The notes below the pieces were generated by a model. The model worked only from the letters and a program-made list of their open reading frames with translations, was not told the DNA's origin and made no database searches. From contig NZ_AUHZ01000006.1 in NCBI RefSeq assembly GCF_000423445.1, positions 124,001 to 188,000 on the forward strand: 64,000 nucleotides of DNA. The letters are read 5' to 3'. This DNA is from Acidipropionibacterium thoenii DSM 20276. Lineage in GTDB: Bacteria > Actinomycetota > Actinomycetes > Propionibacteriales > Propionibacteriaceae. Both the position numbers and the translations under genes were made by a program. This document shows, one piece after another, positions 17,144 to 25,181 of this stretch. Each line of letters begins with the position of its first letter. The stretch's first letter is position 1.

Positions 17144-18202
17144 TCAGTGCTCGCCGCCGAAGAAGGTGCTCCACGGCAGATCCAGCGGGGCGTCGTGCGC
17201 CACGATCTGGTAGAGCGCCCGCAGCAGCGGGAAGTGATCTGAGGGCACCACGCCGCGCGCGATGAGCTTCTCGACAGCCTCGCCGACGACACCGATCGCG
17301 GCGACCCCCTCCAGGGTGACCCCCTTCATCTTGACATTGCGGATCTCGGAGAAGGCGACTCCCTCACCGACGTAGGTGCCGGCGCGGACGTTGCGACCGC
17401 CCATGGTGGTGACGAACATGTCTCCGACCCCGCCGAGGTTCTCGGTGACCAGCGGGTCGCCGCCCATCAGGACGACCATTTCCTTCAGCTCGCGGGCGCC
17501 CTCGCAGAACAGCGCTGCCGCGTAGTTGTACAGCACGTACTTGTCGTTCTGCTTGCCGGCCTTCTTCAGCATGCCGGGGGCGAATCCGCCGCCGAAGGCG
17601 AAGATGTTCTTCATGCAGGAGCCGACCTCGTTGCCGATGAAGTCGGTGGAGGTCCAGATGTGGTAGTAGTCCGTGCGGTACAACGGGGCGAGCTTCTCGG
17701 CGATCTCCTGCTTCTCGGCGCAGAAGGTGACGCAGGTGAGGTGGTGGACCGCCAGCTCGCCGGCGATCGAGGGGCCGACGATGGCAGCCCAGTCCACCTG
17801 GTCGGCCAGCGGGCCCATCTTCTCCTTGAGGACGTCGGGGAGGATGTGCAGGGTGCCGTCCTCGTCGGCGCGCATCCCCTTGGTGATCGACAGGATGATC
17901 TGGCCGGGCTTGGCGAGGGTGGCCAGCTGCTCGCCGGCCCACTCGACGCCGAAGGAGTTGACGCCGCTCATGATGATGTCGGCGTCCTTGACGGCCTCGG
18001 CGGCCTCGGTGAAGTAGAAGGGCTTGACGGACTCGGGGATCTTGAGCCCCAGCACCGGGTGGGTGCCGTCCGCCTTGATGGAGTCGATGATCTCGTCGTC
18101 GAGGTGGGTGCCGATCAGGTTGACCTCGTTGCCGTTCTCGGCAGCAGGGAAGGTGAGCGCGGTGGCCATGATGCCTGCGCCCAGGACTGCAATCTTCGCC
18201 AT
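17144..18202 (-). CDS. GpsA-like glycerol-3-phosphate dehydrogenase family protein
   Basis: A 352-residue NAD(P)-dependent dehydrogenase related to GpsA. The N-terminus MAKIAVLGAGIMATAL holds the dinucleotide loop, followed by ILSITKGMR and VGPSIAGELA. The C-terminal helical domain carries the catalytic-lysine region of the family in IGNEVGSCMKNIFA and the substrate loop around GGVGDMFVTTMGGRN. Being sandwiched between a SorC regulator and PTS genes argues against housekeeping phospholipid synthesis. It more likely oxidises or reduces a phosphorylated alditol or triose made in this pathway. The start at 18202 has a strong AAGGAG site; an upstream extension lacks support. Confidence 0.8.
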   Translation of the reverse strand: MAKIAVLGAGIMATALTFPAAENGNEVNLIGTHLDDEIIDSIKADGTHPVLGLKIPESVKPFYFTEAAEAVKDADIIMSGVNSFGVEWAGEQLATLAKPGQIILSITKGMRADEDGTLHILPDVLKEKMGPLADQVDWAAIVGPSIAGELAVHHLTCVTFCAEKQEIAEKLAPLYRTDYYHIWTSTDFIGNEVGSCMKNIFAFGGGFAPGMLKKAGKQNDKYVLYNYAAALFCEGARELKEMVVLMGGDPLVTENLGGVGDMFVTTMGGRNVRAGTYVGEGVAFSEIRNVKMKGVTLEGVAAIGVVGEAVEKLIARGVVPSDHFPLLRALYQIVAHDAPLDLPWSTFFGGEH

Positions 18203-18399
18203 GATTCTCCTTCTGTGCGGGCACACCGGCGTGGGCTGTCGGAGCCTTGGCCGTGCGCCATGATGACGTCTTGCCCGGGTCGGGTGAGTGTCCCGGTGAT
18301 GGTCGGCGGGGTCAGCGACAGTGCTGAAGCGGACCTGGTCGAACCGACGAGAAGACGCTAACCCCGACGCCTCACCGAAGTCCCGCTCGACGGGGGTTC

Positions 18400-18413
18400 T
18401 GCACAAATGTGGG
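18400..18413. promoter_or_regulatory. Candidate operator upstream of the GpsA-like gene
   Basis: TGCACAAATGTGGG matches the TGCACTCATGTGCA palindrome at 17005 at 10 of 14 positions, including the TGCAC and TGTG cores. It lies about 200 bp upstream of the GpsA-like start, in the gap after the SorC-type regulator gene. Confidence 0.4.
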
Positions 18414-18439
18414 GCGACAGGCTCGTGTGTGGGGTGTGG

Positions 18440-19411
18440 TCACTCCTGCTGGCCTGCCGTGGTTCGGTTGCTCAGCACGGCCTCGGCGACCTCGGAGTCG
18501 GTGACCACCTCGGTGCACAGCCCCCCCGACAGCGCGGCCCCCATCGCCTCCGCCTTCTCCAATCCTGCTGCCACCGCGATCACCCGGGGGGATCGGCGGA
18601 CCGCCTCGAGATCCATCGACAGCGTCCGGGCGTCAAGATCCGGGTCCACCGGATGGCCCGAGGAGTCCACGAAATGGCTCATCACGTCGGCCTTGGCCCC
18701 GGAGGCGCGCAACCGGGCCATGTCCCCGGGGGAGATGTGGCCGGCTCCCACCAGCACCGAGCCGTTGTCGGCGGGCCCGGGGGAGTAGACCAGCAGGTCC
18801 GCGTGGGAGGCCATCTCCAGGGTTCTGGCGACCGAGGTGTCGGCGCGCAGCATGGTGCACAGCTGTGCCGAGCCCAGCACGGTGGGTGCCTGCAAGGTGA
18901 TGGCACGGCCGCGGCCGAGTTCGGCCATCATCACCACCGATCGGCCGACCAGGTCGTTGCGGGTGATGGCCACCCCGCCGTTGGTCTGCACGACAGTGAC
19001 CTCGCGGGTCCAGCCGGGACGGAGGTGGCGGACCACCTGGGCCAGCGTCCTGCCCCAGCTGACGCCAATCACCGAGGGTGCTGGTCGCAGCAGGCTGATG
19101 TTGTCGGCAGCTGCCGAGGCGATCACGTCCAGGGTGGCCTCCACGCGGCCCTGGGTGGGGACGACGATGGCCCGGCTGAGCCCGAAGCGTCTGGTGAGCT
19201 CGACCTCCAGTCGGTGGTGGCGGGCCAGCGGGTGGTCGATGGTGATGTGCACCAGGCCGGAGTCGCGGGCCGACTCGAGCATCCTGCCCACCGTCCAGCG
19301 GCTCAGCGACAGCCGATCGGCGATCGCGGACTGGGTCATCTGCTCGAAGTAGTACATCTCGGCGACGTGGAGCACCTCGATGAGGTGCTCGTCCTTGGTC
19401 TTGCGCGCCAT
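18440..19411 (-). CDS. SorC/DeoR-type sugar-binding transcriptional regulator
   Basis: A SorC-family regulator of about 323 residues. The N-terminal helix-turn-helix lies in MTQSAIADRLSLSRWTVGRMLESAR. The C-terminal sugar-phosphate-binding domain includes VIGVSWGRTLAQVV and the late GLEKAEAMGAALSGG segment. It should respond to a phosphorylated intermediate of the adjacent galactitol-type pathway and control the minus-strand cluster it heads. The start is uncertain: I use MARKTKDEH at 19411, but ATG at 19417 or GTG at 19465 are possible, and none has a good ribosome-binding site, so leaderless translation is plausible. Confidence 0.85.
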   Translation of the reverse strand: MARKTKDEHLIEVLHVAEMYYFEQMTQSAIADRLSLSRWTVGRMLESARDSGLVHITIDHPLARHHRLEVELTRRFGLSRAIVVPTQGRVEATLDVIASAAADNISLLRPAPSVIGVSWGRTLAQVVRHLRPGWTREVTVVQTNGGVAITRNDLVGRSVVMMAELGRGRAITLQAPTVLGSAQLCTMLRADTSVARTLEMASHADLLVYSPGPADNGSVLVGAGHISPGDMARLRASGAKADVMSHFVDSSGHPVDPDLDARTLSMDLEAVRRSPRVIAVAAGLEKAEAMGAALSGGLCTEVVTDSEVAEAVLSNRTTAGQQE

Positions 19412-19931
19412 GGGCATCACTGTAGGGGCAATCGGGTGCCCGATCTCGGGGGTCGGTGGGGACACTCAGCGAAGATGGTCCTGCCGCGCCCAACATGTGT
19501 CCGCATATCTGTGACTGACAGGCGTGCAGGCGCCGCGCTGTGCAGTTGGGCCGATTCGAGCATTCTGACTGCCCAGCAGTGACTGCCCAGAGTCTGCCAG
19601 TTTCAGGGCTGGTCGCGTTCCGGAGGTCATGTTGGGAGCCGATGCCTGACAAGAAGAGGCTTCAGGGCCGACCAGACGGGCTTGGTTCGCGACCGAGTCG
19701 TTCCGGGACCAGCCGATGGATCTTGGCCTCACAACTGATCAGCAGCTCGAGCCTCAGCTGCCACGTCAGTGGAGGTGGTGCGCATTGTCCAGGGCTCTGC
19801 TCACGGCTGGTGGAAAAACCCGTGCAGTGTCTTGTGTGCCGCGCGTAGGTGTGCCATGCTCGTCGTGTGGTCGCAAAAAGATGCGAATCACATGCAAATA
19901 CTTGCACTTCTCGAGACGAAGGAGTTTCGTG
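19412..19931. promoter_or_regulatory. Divergent region between the two PTS loci
   Basis: About 520 bp without a convincing gene, separating the minus-strand galactitol-type locus from the plus-strand sorbitol-type locus. GC content drops towards the right side. It holds the TGCAA palindrome at 19893 and an ACATGTGT element near 19493. Confidence 0.6.
19893..19906. promoter_or_regulatory. Candidate SorC-family operator upstream of the sorbitol-type PTS
   Basis: TGCAAATACTTGCA is a perfect 5-bp half-site palindrome with a 4-nt spacer, ending 25 bp before the IIC start codon. The same pattern with one mismatch, TGCAAGATATTGCC, occurs at 29610-29623 upstream of the opposing aldolase operon. Confidence 0.55.
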
Positions 19932-20606
19932 ATGACCCCTCTACTTGTTGCACCCTGGGGAGGTAGCCAACTCCTGGCGATACCCCTGGATGTCAAATCG
20001 AACGCTGTGATGCAGGGCATCGCATGGTTTGCTACGCACTTCATCGGCCTGTTCAAGGCCGCGGCTGAGAGCTTCGTCGGCCTCGCGACGGGTGTGATCC
20101 CGTTGCTCCTGGTTCTCATCACCTTCATGTACGCGCTCACCACCTGGATTGGTGAGAAGCGAGTCACGCACGCCGTGCAATGGGCAGGTAAGTACGCGGT
20201 CACGCGATACACGCTGATGCCGCTACTGGCGGTCATCATGTTGACGAACCCGATGTGCTACACCTTCGGACGGTTCCTTCCGGAGCGGTACAAGCCGGCC
20301 TACTACGACGCCACAGTGTCGTTCGTGCACCCGGTGACGGCCTTCTTCCCGCATGCGAATGGCGCGGAGCTTTTCGTCTGGGCGGGCGTCTCTGCTGGAG
20401 TGCTGAAGGTTGACAGCGGTGCATATGCACGGTTGGCGGCGCTCTACTTCCTCGTGGGGCTGATCGTCATCCTCATGAGAGGACTGGTGACTCAAGGTTT
20501 CACGAACTTCCTCATCAAGCGTGGCGGGCATGAGGCGGTCTTCCAGAAGTTCGATGAGGACTACGCCCAAGGCCAGATGGAGCGCACTGAGGAGGCAGTG
20601 GCATGA
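19932..20606 (+). CDS. srlA: PTS glucitol/sorbitol-type IIC component
   Basis: A membrane component of a sorbitol-family PTS, 224 residues. It matches SrlA over WFATHFIGLFKAAAESFVG, NPMCYTFGRFLPERYKPAYY, FFPHANGAELFVWAGVSAG and the RGLVTQGFTNFLI end. It is longer than E. coli SrlA at both ends. I use the ATG at 19932, which follows AAGGAG with 7-nt spacing; the open frame extends upstream but only through promoter sequence. The gene overlaps the next by 4 bp. The transported alditol is not known: this family also carries sugar alcohols other than sorbitol. Confidence 0.87.
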   Translation: MTPLLVAPWGGSQLLAIPLDVKSNAVMQGIAWFATHFIGLFKAAAESFVGLATGVIPLLLVLITFMYALTTWIGEKRVTHAVQWAGKYAVTRYTLMPLLAVIMLTNPMCYTFGRFLPERYKPAYYDATVSFVHPVTAFFPHANGAELFVWAGVSAGVLKVDSGAYARLAALYFLVGLIVILMRGLVTQGFTNFLIKRGGHEAVFQKFDEDYAQGQMERTEEAVA

Positions 20607-21628
20607 CAACGGATTTTCCCGCTGTGCGGATCAATAAGGGCGCAGGTGGATGGGGTCCTGGCTTGGTGGTCCGCGTCCATGGCGACCGAAACATCGTTCT
20701 CTCCGTCACCGGTGGAGATGAGCATCCGGTAGCCAAGAGGATTGCTGAGCTGACCGGAGGACGGGTGGTCAACGCCTTCAACTCCGGTGCCCCCGATGAC
20801 CAGGTCATGTGTGCCGTCATCAACTGCGGTGGAACAGCGCGGAGCGGCGTCTACCCGAAGAAGCGCATCCCGACTGTGAACGTCTTCACGGCTTCCCCTG
20901 GAGGGCCACTTCAGAAGTACATCACCGATGACATCTACGTCTCGGGCGTGGGGGTCAGCAATGTCGAGACTGCCGAGGCTGGTACCCCAGCTATCGGCGA
21001 CGATGGCGCTGAGACGGGTCAGGCAAGCCAGCCCCCTCAGCCGGATGGTTCTGATGCCGCAGTGAACAGTACCGCTGTTGGGGAGGTGAAAAAGGAGAGC
21101 GCCTTCTCGAGGTTCATCATCAAGTTCGGCGGAGCGATCGGCTACGTAATTACCAGCCTGCTCAACGCGGGCCGGGAAGGCGTCAAGCTGATCCTGAACA
21201 CGGTCATTCCGTTCATGGCTTATGTGGCACTGATCATGGGAATCGTGAACTACACGGGCCTGGCGAACTGGATCGCCAGGAGCGTGTCGCCGCTGGCAGG
21301 CAGCCTCTGGGGTCTGCTCCTGCTCGGCATCATCACGGGGCTGCCAATTCTGTCACCATTCCTTGGCCCCGGCGCTGCGATCGCGCAGATTATTGGCGTG
21401 CTTATGGGCGCTCAGATAGCAACAGGAGCTCTGCCGGTGCGGTATGCCTTGCCGACATTGTTCGCCATTGACGGCCAAGTTGGATGTGACTTCATACCGG
21501 TGGGTTTGAGCCTCGGCGAGGCGCAATCGGAAACAGTTGATGTCGGTGTTCCGGCGGTGCTCTTCGGCCGTCAGCTCACGTCACCGCTCGCTGTTCTCAT
21601 TGCATACGGATTCTCCTTCTTGGTGTAG
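20603..21628 (+). CDS. srlE: PTS glucitol/sorbitol-type IIBC component
   Basis: A 341-residue fusion of the IIB domain with the second half of the permease. The IIB part (about residues 1-125) carries the phosphorylated cysteine in VINCGGTARSGVYP (Cys75; a second Cys at 70). A Gly/Pro/Gln-rich linker covers about 125-165. The membrane part has LLNAGREGVKLILNTVIPFMAY and LPILSPFLGPGAAIAQIIGV, as in SrlE. Its start overlaps the IIC stop (ATGA). The family's usual substrate is sorbitol, but the neighbouring enzymes do not resemble a simple sorbitol-6-phosphate pathway. Confidence 0.88.
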   Translation: MTTDFPAVRINKGAGGWGPGLVVRVHGDRNIVLSVTGGDEHPVAKRIAELTGGRVVNAFNSGAPDDQVMCAVINCGGTARSGVYPKKRIPTVNVFTASPGGPLQKYITDDIYVSGVGVSNVETAEAGTPAIGDDGAETGQASQPPQPDGSDAAVNSTAVGEVKKESAFSRFIIKFGGAIGYVITSLLNAGREGVKLILNTVIPFMAYVALIMGIVNYTGLANWIARSVSPLAGSLWGLLLLGIITGLPILSPFLGPGAAIAQIIGVLMGAQIATGALPVRYALPTLFAIDGQVGCDFIPVGLSLGEAQSETVDVGVPAVLFGRQLTSPLAVLIAYGFSFLV

Positions 21629-21722
21629 GAGAGTACTGAAGTAGTACATGACATGAGTTGATCCGGGTGGCCAAGTCATTACGAACGGCCACCTGGAGAG
21701 ATCAGGACAAGGGAGTTTTGAT

Positions 21723-22106
21723 ATGGCCACTGTGCTGTGGCAGTCAGAGATAACATTCGTGGGTGAGGATGCCCCAGATCTGCTCGAGGCTGGCGTGATG
21801 ATCCTCTTTGGAGAGCCTGTGCCTGACGCGCTCGCTGAGGTAAGTGTCGTCCACAAGCTTGGCGGGGCTGCCGCAGTCTCCGCCGCATCGGAGGTGGCTC
21901 CGGGTGACGAGGTGCGCTTGGGTGCCGAGGTCTTCACGATCGATGAGGTCGGTGATGTGGCGAATCGGAATCTGGCTGATCTGGGCCACATTGTGGTTTA
22001 CGTCAACAATCCGGATCAGCCTCTGCTACCCGGAGCACTCAAAGCTCATGGTGCGGATATCAAGACACCGGCGATTGGTCAGACTGTCGCCTTGATAAGG
22101 CCATGA
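21723..22106 (+). CDS. srlB: PTS glucitol/sorbitol-type IIA component
   Basis: A 127-residue protein of the EIIA-Gut family, which receives phosphate from HPr. The phosphorylated histidine is most likely His44 in EVSVVHKLGG, aligned with His43 of E. coli SrlB. The following FTIDEVGDVANRNLADLGHIVVYV and the closing IGQTVALI agree with the family. The 94-bp gap after srlE holds an AAGGGAG ribosome-binding site. Together with the IIC and IIBC genes it completes one full permease. Confidence 0.88.
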   Translation: MATVLWQSEITFVGEDAPDLLEAGVMILFGEPVPDALAEVSVVHKLGGAAAVSAASEVAPGDEVRLGAEVFTIDEVGDVANRNLADLGHIVVYVNNPDQPLLPGALKAHGADIKTPAIGQTVALIRP

Positions 22107-22116
22107 GGTGATCTGA

Positions 22117-22557
22117 ATGGAATGGAAATTCGCACTCTACTTGTTCGCCGCAATGATTCTCGCCGTCCCGTTTACTTGGTCTCAGACTCGTCGGTACACC
22201 CGAGCCCTACGCGAGATGGCGGATATTCATAACGACCGATCCAATATTCTTGTGTCTGGCAGGGGCCGTGGCAAGATTCGCGGTGCGGTCGTTATGCTAG
22301 TCATTAACGCTCAATCCAGAACTATTGTCGAGGCCCGTGTGATGGCTGGCGCTTCAGTATTTGCACCAATTCGCCGAAACCTTGCGTTGGAAGGCCCAGC
22401 GGACGATGCAGTCGATCGTGCCGGCGACAAGATGCTCCGCAAGGCGGTGGCTCAGGCTCTCGAACAATTCGACAAGGTCTGCGGAGTCAGAGCGACAGCT
22501 ACACATCGGACCGTGACTCGGTCAATGCGGCAGACCAGTCTATCCACCACCGCCTGA
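22117..22557 (+). CDS. GutM-family glucitol operon protein
   Basis: A 146-residue protein of the GutM family. It has one N-terminal membrane helix (ALYLFAAMILAVPFTW) followed by a short soluble domain with the segment IHNDRSNILVSGRGRGKIRGAVVML and a VEARVMAGASVFA stretch that match GutM. In enteric bacteria GutM is described as an activator of the sorbitol operon, but its membrane helix and constant link to the permease suggest it may instead act at the transporter. It lies 10 bp after srlB. The C-terminal 25 residues are low-complexity. Confidence 0.78.
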   Translation: MEWKFALYLFAAMILAVPFTWSQTRRYTRALREMADIHNDRSNILVSGRGRGKIRGAVVMLVINAQSRTIVEARVMAGASVFAPIRRNLALEGPADDAVDRAGDKMLRKAVAQALEQFDKVCGVRATATHRTVTRSMRQTSLSTTA

Positions 22558-22620
22558 TCGCCACCCATCAGAAGTTTCTCAAGAACAACGAAGTTTTCAT
22601 CCTTTGAAAGGACATATCCC

Positions 22621-23919
22621 ATGGGATACAGCAAGCGTCTCCTCGCTCGTCAAGCAGAATTCGGTCGTCCAGTTCGCGTCGGAGTTGTGGGCGCGGGACA
22701 GATGGGTCGCGGACTTGTCGCACAGGTGCAGCTCGCCCCCGGGCTGGAGGTCGTCGCCGTTGCTGACGTCGACATTGAGCGCGCCACCACCGCTCTGAAG
22801 AACGCCGGGCGTGACGACGCCGTCGTCGAGAATGACGTCGCCAAGGCCTCCGCGATCATTGAGGCCGGTGGATCTGTGGCCATCGAGGACGGTCTGTCGA
22901 TGCCCGAGCTGCCTCTGGACATGGTGCTTGAGGCCTCCGGAGTTCCGGATGTCGCCGCCCAGGTTGCTTATGCGGCTATCACCAATCACACCGACATCGG
23001 TCTGATGACAGTTGAGGCAGATGTCACTGTCGGCCTGCTGCTCTCGTCGATGGCCAATGCCGGAGACTCGATCTACACGATCTGCCGCGGCGATGAGCCC
23101 ATTGAGTGCGTGAAGCTCGTCGAGTACGCCGAGGATCTCGGTCTTGAGGTCGTGGTGGCGGGCAAGGGTAAGAACAACCCGAACCGTCCCACTGATGTCC
23201 CCGACGACGTCGTGGAAGAGGCTCGGATCAAGAAGATGAACCCGAAGATGCTGTGCTCTTTCACTGATGGCACCAAGACGCAGATCGAGATGTGTGCGCT
23301 GTCGAACGCGACAGGGTTCAAGGTCGAGGTCCCCGGCATGCATGGACTTGAGTGCAATATCGACGAGCTTGACCAGAAGCTCGTGCCAGTTGGTGATGGA
23401 GGAGTTCGCCAGAGCGACGGTCCCATCGTTGAGTACGTCACTGGAAATGTGGCCCCCGGCGTGTTCGTCATCGTGAAGTCTCCAAATCCGGTCGTCACCG
23501 AGGAGCTGCAGTATCTGCGTGTCGGTAAGGGCGAGTACTTCAAGATCTACCGGCCCTATCACCTTGCTTCCATCGAGGCCGACCTCTCAGTCGGCGAGGC
23601 AGTGCTGGATCGACACCCCTCCTTCCAGTCGACGACCTGGACCTCGGAGGTCACTGCGGTGGCGAAGCATGATCTGAAGTCTGGGACGAAGCTCGAGGGT
23701 ATCGGCGGACACCATGTCCATGGCTGGACCGTCGACGCCAAGGAGGCGAGCGCGGCCAAGGCGCTCCCGATTGGGCTGGCTGCTGGTTGCGTGCTGACAT
23801 CGGACGTCAAGGCTGGTGAGACGGTCACCTACGACGACGTGGAGATTGACGAGACTCGACCTCTGGTGGCCATGCGTCGGCTGCAGGACGCCATGATCGC
23901 CAACGGCACGATCGGCTGA
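22621..23919 (+). CDS. COG4091-like NAD(P) oxidoreductase with C-terminal SAF domain
   Basis: A 432-residue protein of the group described as predicted homoserine dehydrogenase with a C-terminal SAF domain (COG4091). The N-terminus has a Rossmann loop RVGVVGAGQMGRG (about residues 18-30), a middle homoserine-dehydrogenase-like catalytic region (LEVVVAGKGKNNPNRPTD) and a SAF domain from about residue 350 (AVAKHDLKSGTKLEG, AAGCVLTSDVKAGETVTYDD). No threonine-biosynthesis neighbours are present, so a role on an imported alditol phosphate is more likely than homoserine synthesis. The start has a GAAAGGA site. The reaction is unknown, which makes this the key gene for testing the locus. Confidence 0.8.
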   Translation: MGYSKRLLARQAEFGRPVRVGVVGAGQMGRGLVAQVQLAPGLEVVAVADVDIERATTALKNAGRDDAVVENDVAKASAIIEAGGSVAIEDGLSMPELPLDMVLEASGVPDVAAQVAYAAITNHTDIGLMTVEADVTVGLLLSSMANAGDSIYTICRGDEPIECVKLVEYAEDLGLEVVVAGKGKNNPNRPTDVPDDVVEEARIKKMNPKMLCSFTDGTKTQIEMCALSNATGFKVEVPGMHGLECNIDELDQKLVPVGDGGVRQSDGPIVEYVTGNVAPGVFVIVKSPNPVVTEELQYLRVGKGEYFKIYRPYHLASIEADLSVGEAVLDRHPSFQSTTWTSEVTAVAKHDLKSGTKLEGIGGHHVHGWTVDAKEASAAKALPIGLAAGCVLTSDVKAGETVTYDDVEIDETRPLVAMRRLQDAMIANGTIG

Positions 23920-23965
23920 GCCAAAGACAGGCAAGTTCGCGATACCGGAGGACTCCGGGTGCACT

Positions 23966-24000
23966 CGGGAGGCGTCCATGGCTCGCATGGGCGCCTCCCG
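23966..24000. other. Intergenic hairpin before the zinc dehydrogenase gene
   Basis: A 15-bp stem with one G-T pair (23966-23980 with 23986-24000) and a 5-nt loop, 46 bp after the SAF-protein stop. There is no T-tract. It could partly terminate or stabilise the upstream mRNA. Confidence 0.6.
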
Positions 24001-24039
24001 CCGACAAGAACGTCTCCCGTAGGAAGTAGGGGTAATTCG

Positions 24040-25086
24040 ATGCTGTCCATGAGGTTTCATGCGCCAGGTGATGTGCGCCTCGAGGAGGTCCCTGAGCCAG
24101 TCTGTGGATCGGAAGAAGTCAAGATCAGGGTTCGGAACTGCTCGATGTGCGGTACAGATCTCAAGGCCTTCAGAAATGGTCACCAGATGATCAGCCGCGT
24201 GACGACCATGGGTCACGAAATAGCTGGTGAAATCGTCGACGTCGGGTCCTCAGTATCAAGCAACTGGTCTCCGGGAGACCGGGTTCAGGCTATCTCCAAT
24301 ATCCCCTGCGGAAAATGCTACCAGTGCCGCCGTGGATGGACCCAAGTGTGCGAAAACCAAAACAGCATGGGCTTCCAGTATGACGGCGGCTTCGCTGAGT
24401 TCATGATCGTGCCGGAGGCGATGCTTCGAGCCAATGGTCTGAACAGGATCCCGACGGGCGTTGATTTCGCCGAGGCGAGTGCGGCCGAGCCGTGTTCTTG
24501 TGCCATCAATGCGCAAGAGCAGCTGGGTATCGAGCCTGGCGACTTCGTGGTGGTCATCGGAGCCGGCCCGATCGGGTGCATGCACGCTCGACTTGCCAGG
24601 AACATCCACAGGGCAGGAACAGTGGTATTGGTGAACCGCCGGCCTGGCAGGTTGGCCAGGTCCGCTGAGCTTGTGCAACCCGACTTCGCCATCGACTCAT
24701 CGCAGGACGACGTGGTCGACACCGTGATGGGCCTCACTGACGGCCGTGGCGCCGACGTTGTCATCACGGCCACCCCAGCAGGGAAAGACCAGATTCACGC
24801 GGTGGAAATGGCAGCACGGAATGGTCGGATATCATTCTTCGGAGGCCTGCCGAAGATTGCGCCGACCATCACGCTTGACTCGAACTTGGTTCATTACCGG
24901 CAGCTCCACATCCATGGCACGAATGGCTCCACGCCTGAACACAACCGGCTGGCCCTCGAATACTTTGCAACCGGGACGCTGCGAGCTAACGACCTCATCA
25001 CCCACCGAATTCCACTCAAGGAGGGCTTGAGGGCCTTTGATGTGCTGGCCAGTGGCGAGGCCATCAAAGTCACAGTCGAGCCGTAA
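24040..25086 (+). CDS. Zinc-dependent medium-chain dehydrogenase
   Basis: A 348-residue MDR-family dehydrogenase. NCSMCGTDLKAFRNG holds the catalytic-zinc cysteine (about residue 37), MGHEIAGEIVDVG the zinc histidine, and CGKCYQCRRGWTQVC the structural-zinc cysteines. VVVIGAGPIGCMHARLA binds NAD(P). It is similar in plan to the dehydrogenase at 12040-13074, and both are placed in PTS loci, so both probably oxidise alditol phosphates to ketose phosphates. The start at 24040 gives the usual N-terminus and follows an AGGGG site; the longer open frame runs through a hairpin. Confidence 0.84.
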   Translation: MLSMRFHAPGDVRLEEVPEPVCGSEEVKIRVRNCSMCGTDLKAFRNGHQMISRVTTMGHEIAGEIVDVGSSVSSNWSPGDRVQAISNIPCGKCYQCRRGWTQVCENQNSMGFQYDGGFAEFMIVPEAMLRANGLNRIPTGVDFAEASAAEPCSCAINAQEQLGIEPGDFVVVIGAGPIGCMHARLARNIHRAGTVVLVNRRPGRLARSAELVQPDFAIDSSQDDVVDTVMGLTDGRGADVVITATPAGKDQIHAVEMAARNGRISFFGGLPKIAPTITLDSNLVHYRQLHIHGTNGSTPEHNRLALEYFATGTLRANDLITHRIPLKEGLRAFDVLASGEAIKVTVEP

Positions 25087-25181
25087 AAGGGTCCAAAGCG
25101 GAAAAGTATGCAGGCCAATCAACGGGCGATCATCGGTCCCGCGTCAAATATGCCGTGAACTACATACGAGGAGAAAGTGCT

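Noticed and set aside
19932-22557. Calling the PTS locus a simple sorbitol utilisation operon
   Set aside because: Permease family alone does not fix the substrate, and the downstream COG4091, TIM-like, YjbQ and aldolase genes are not needed for sorbitol.
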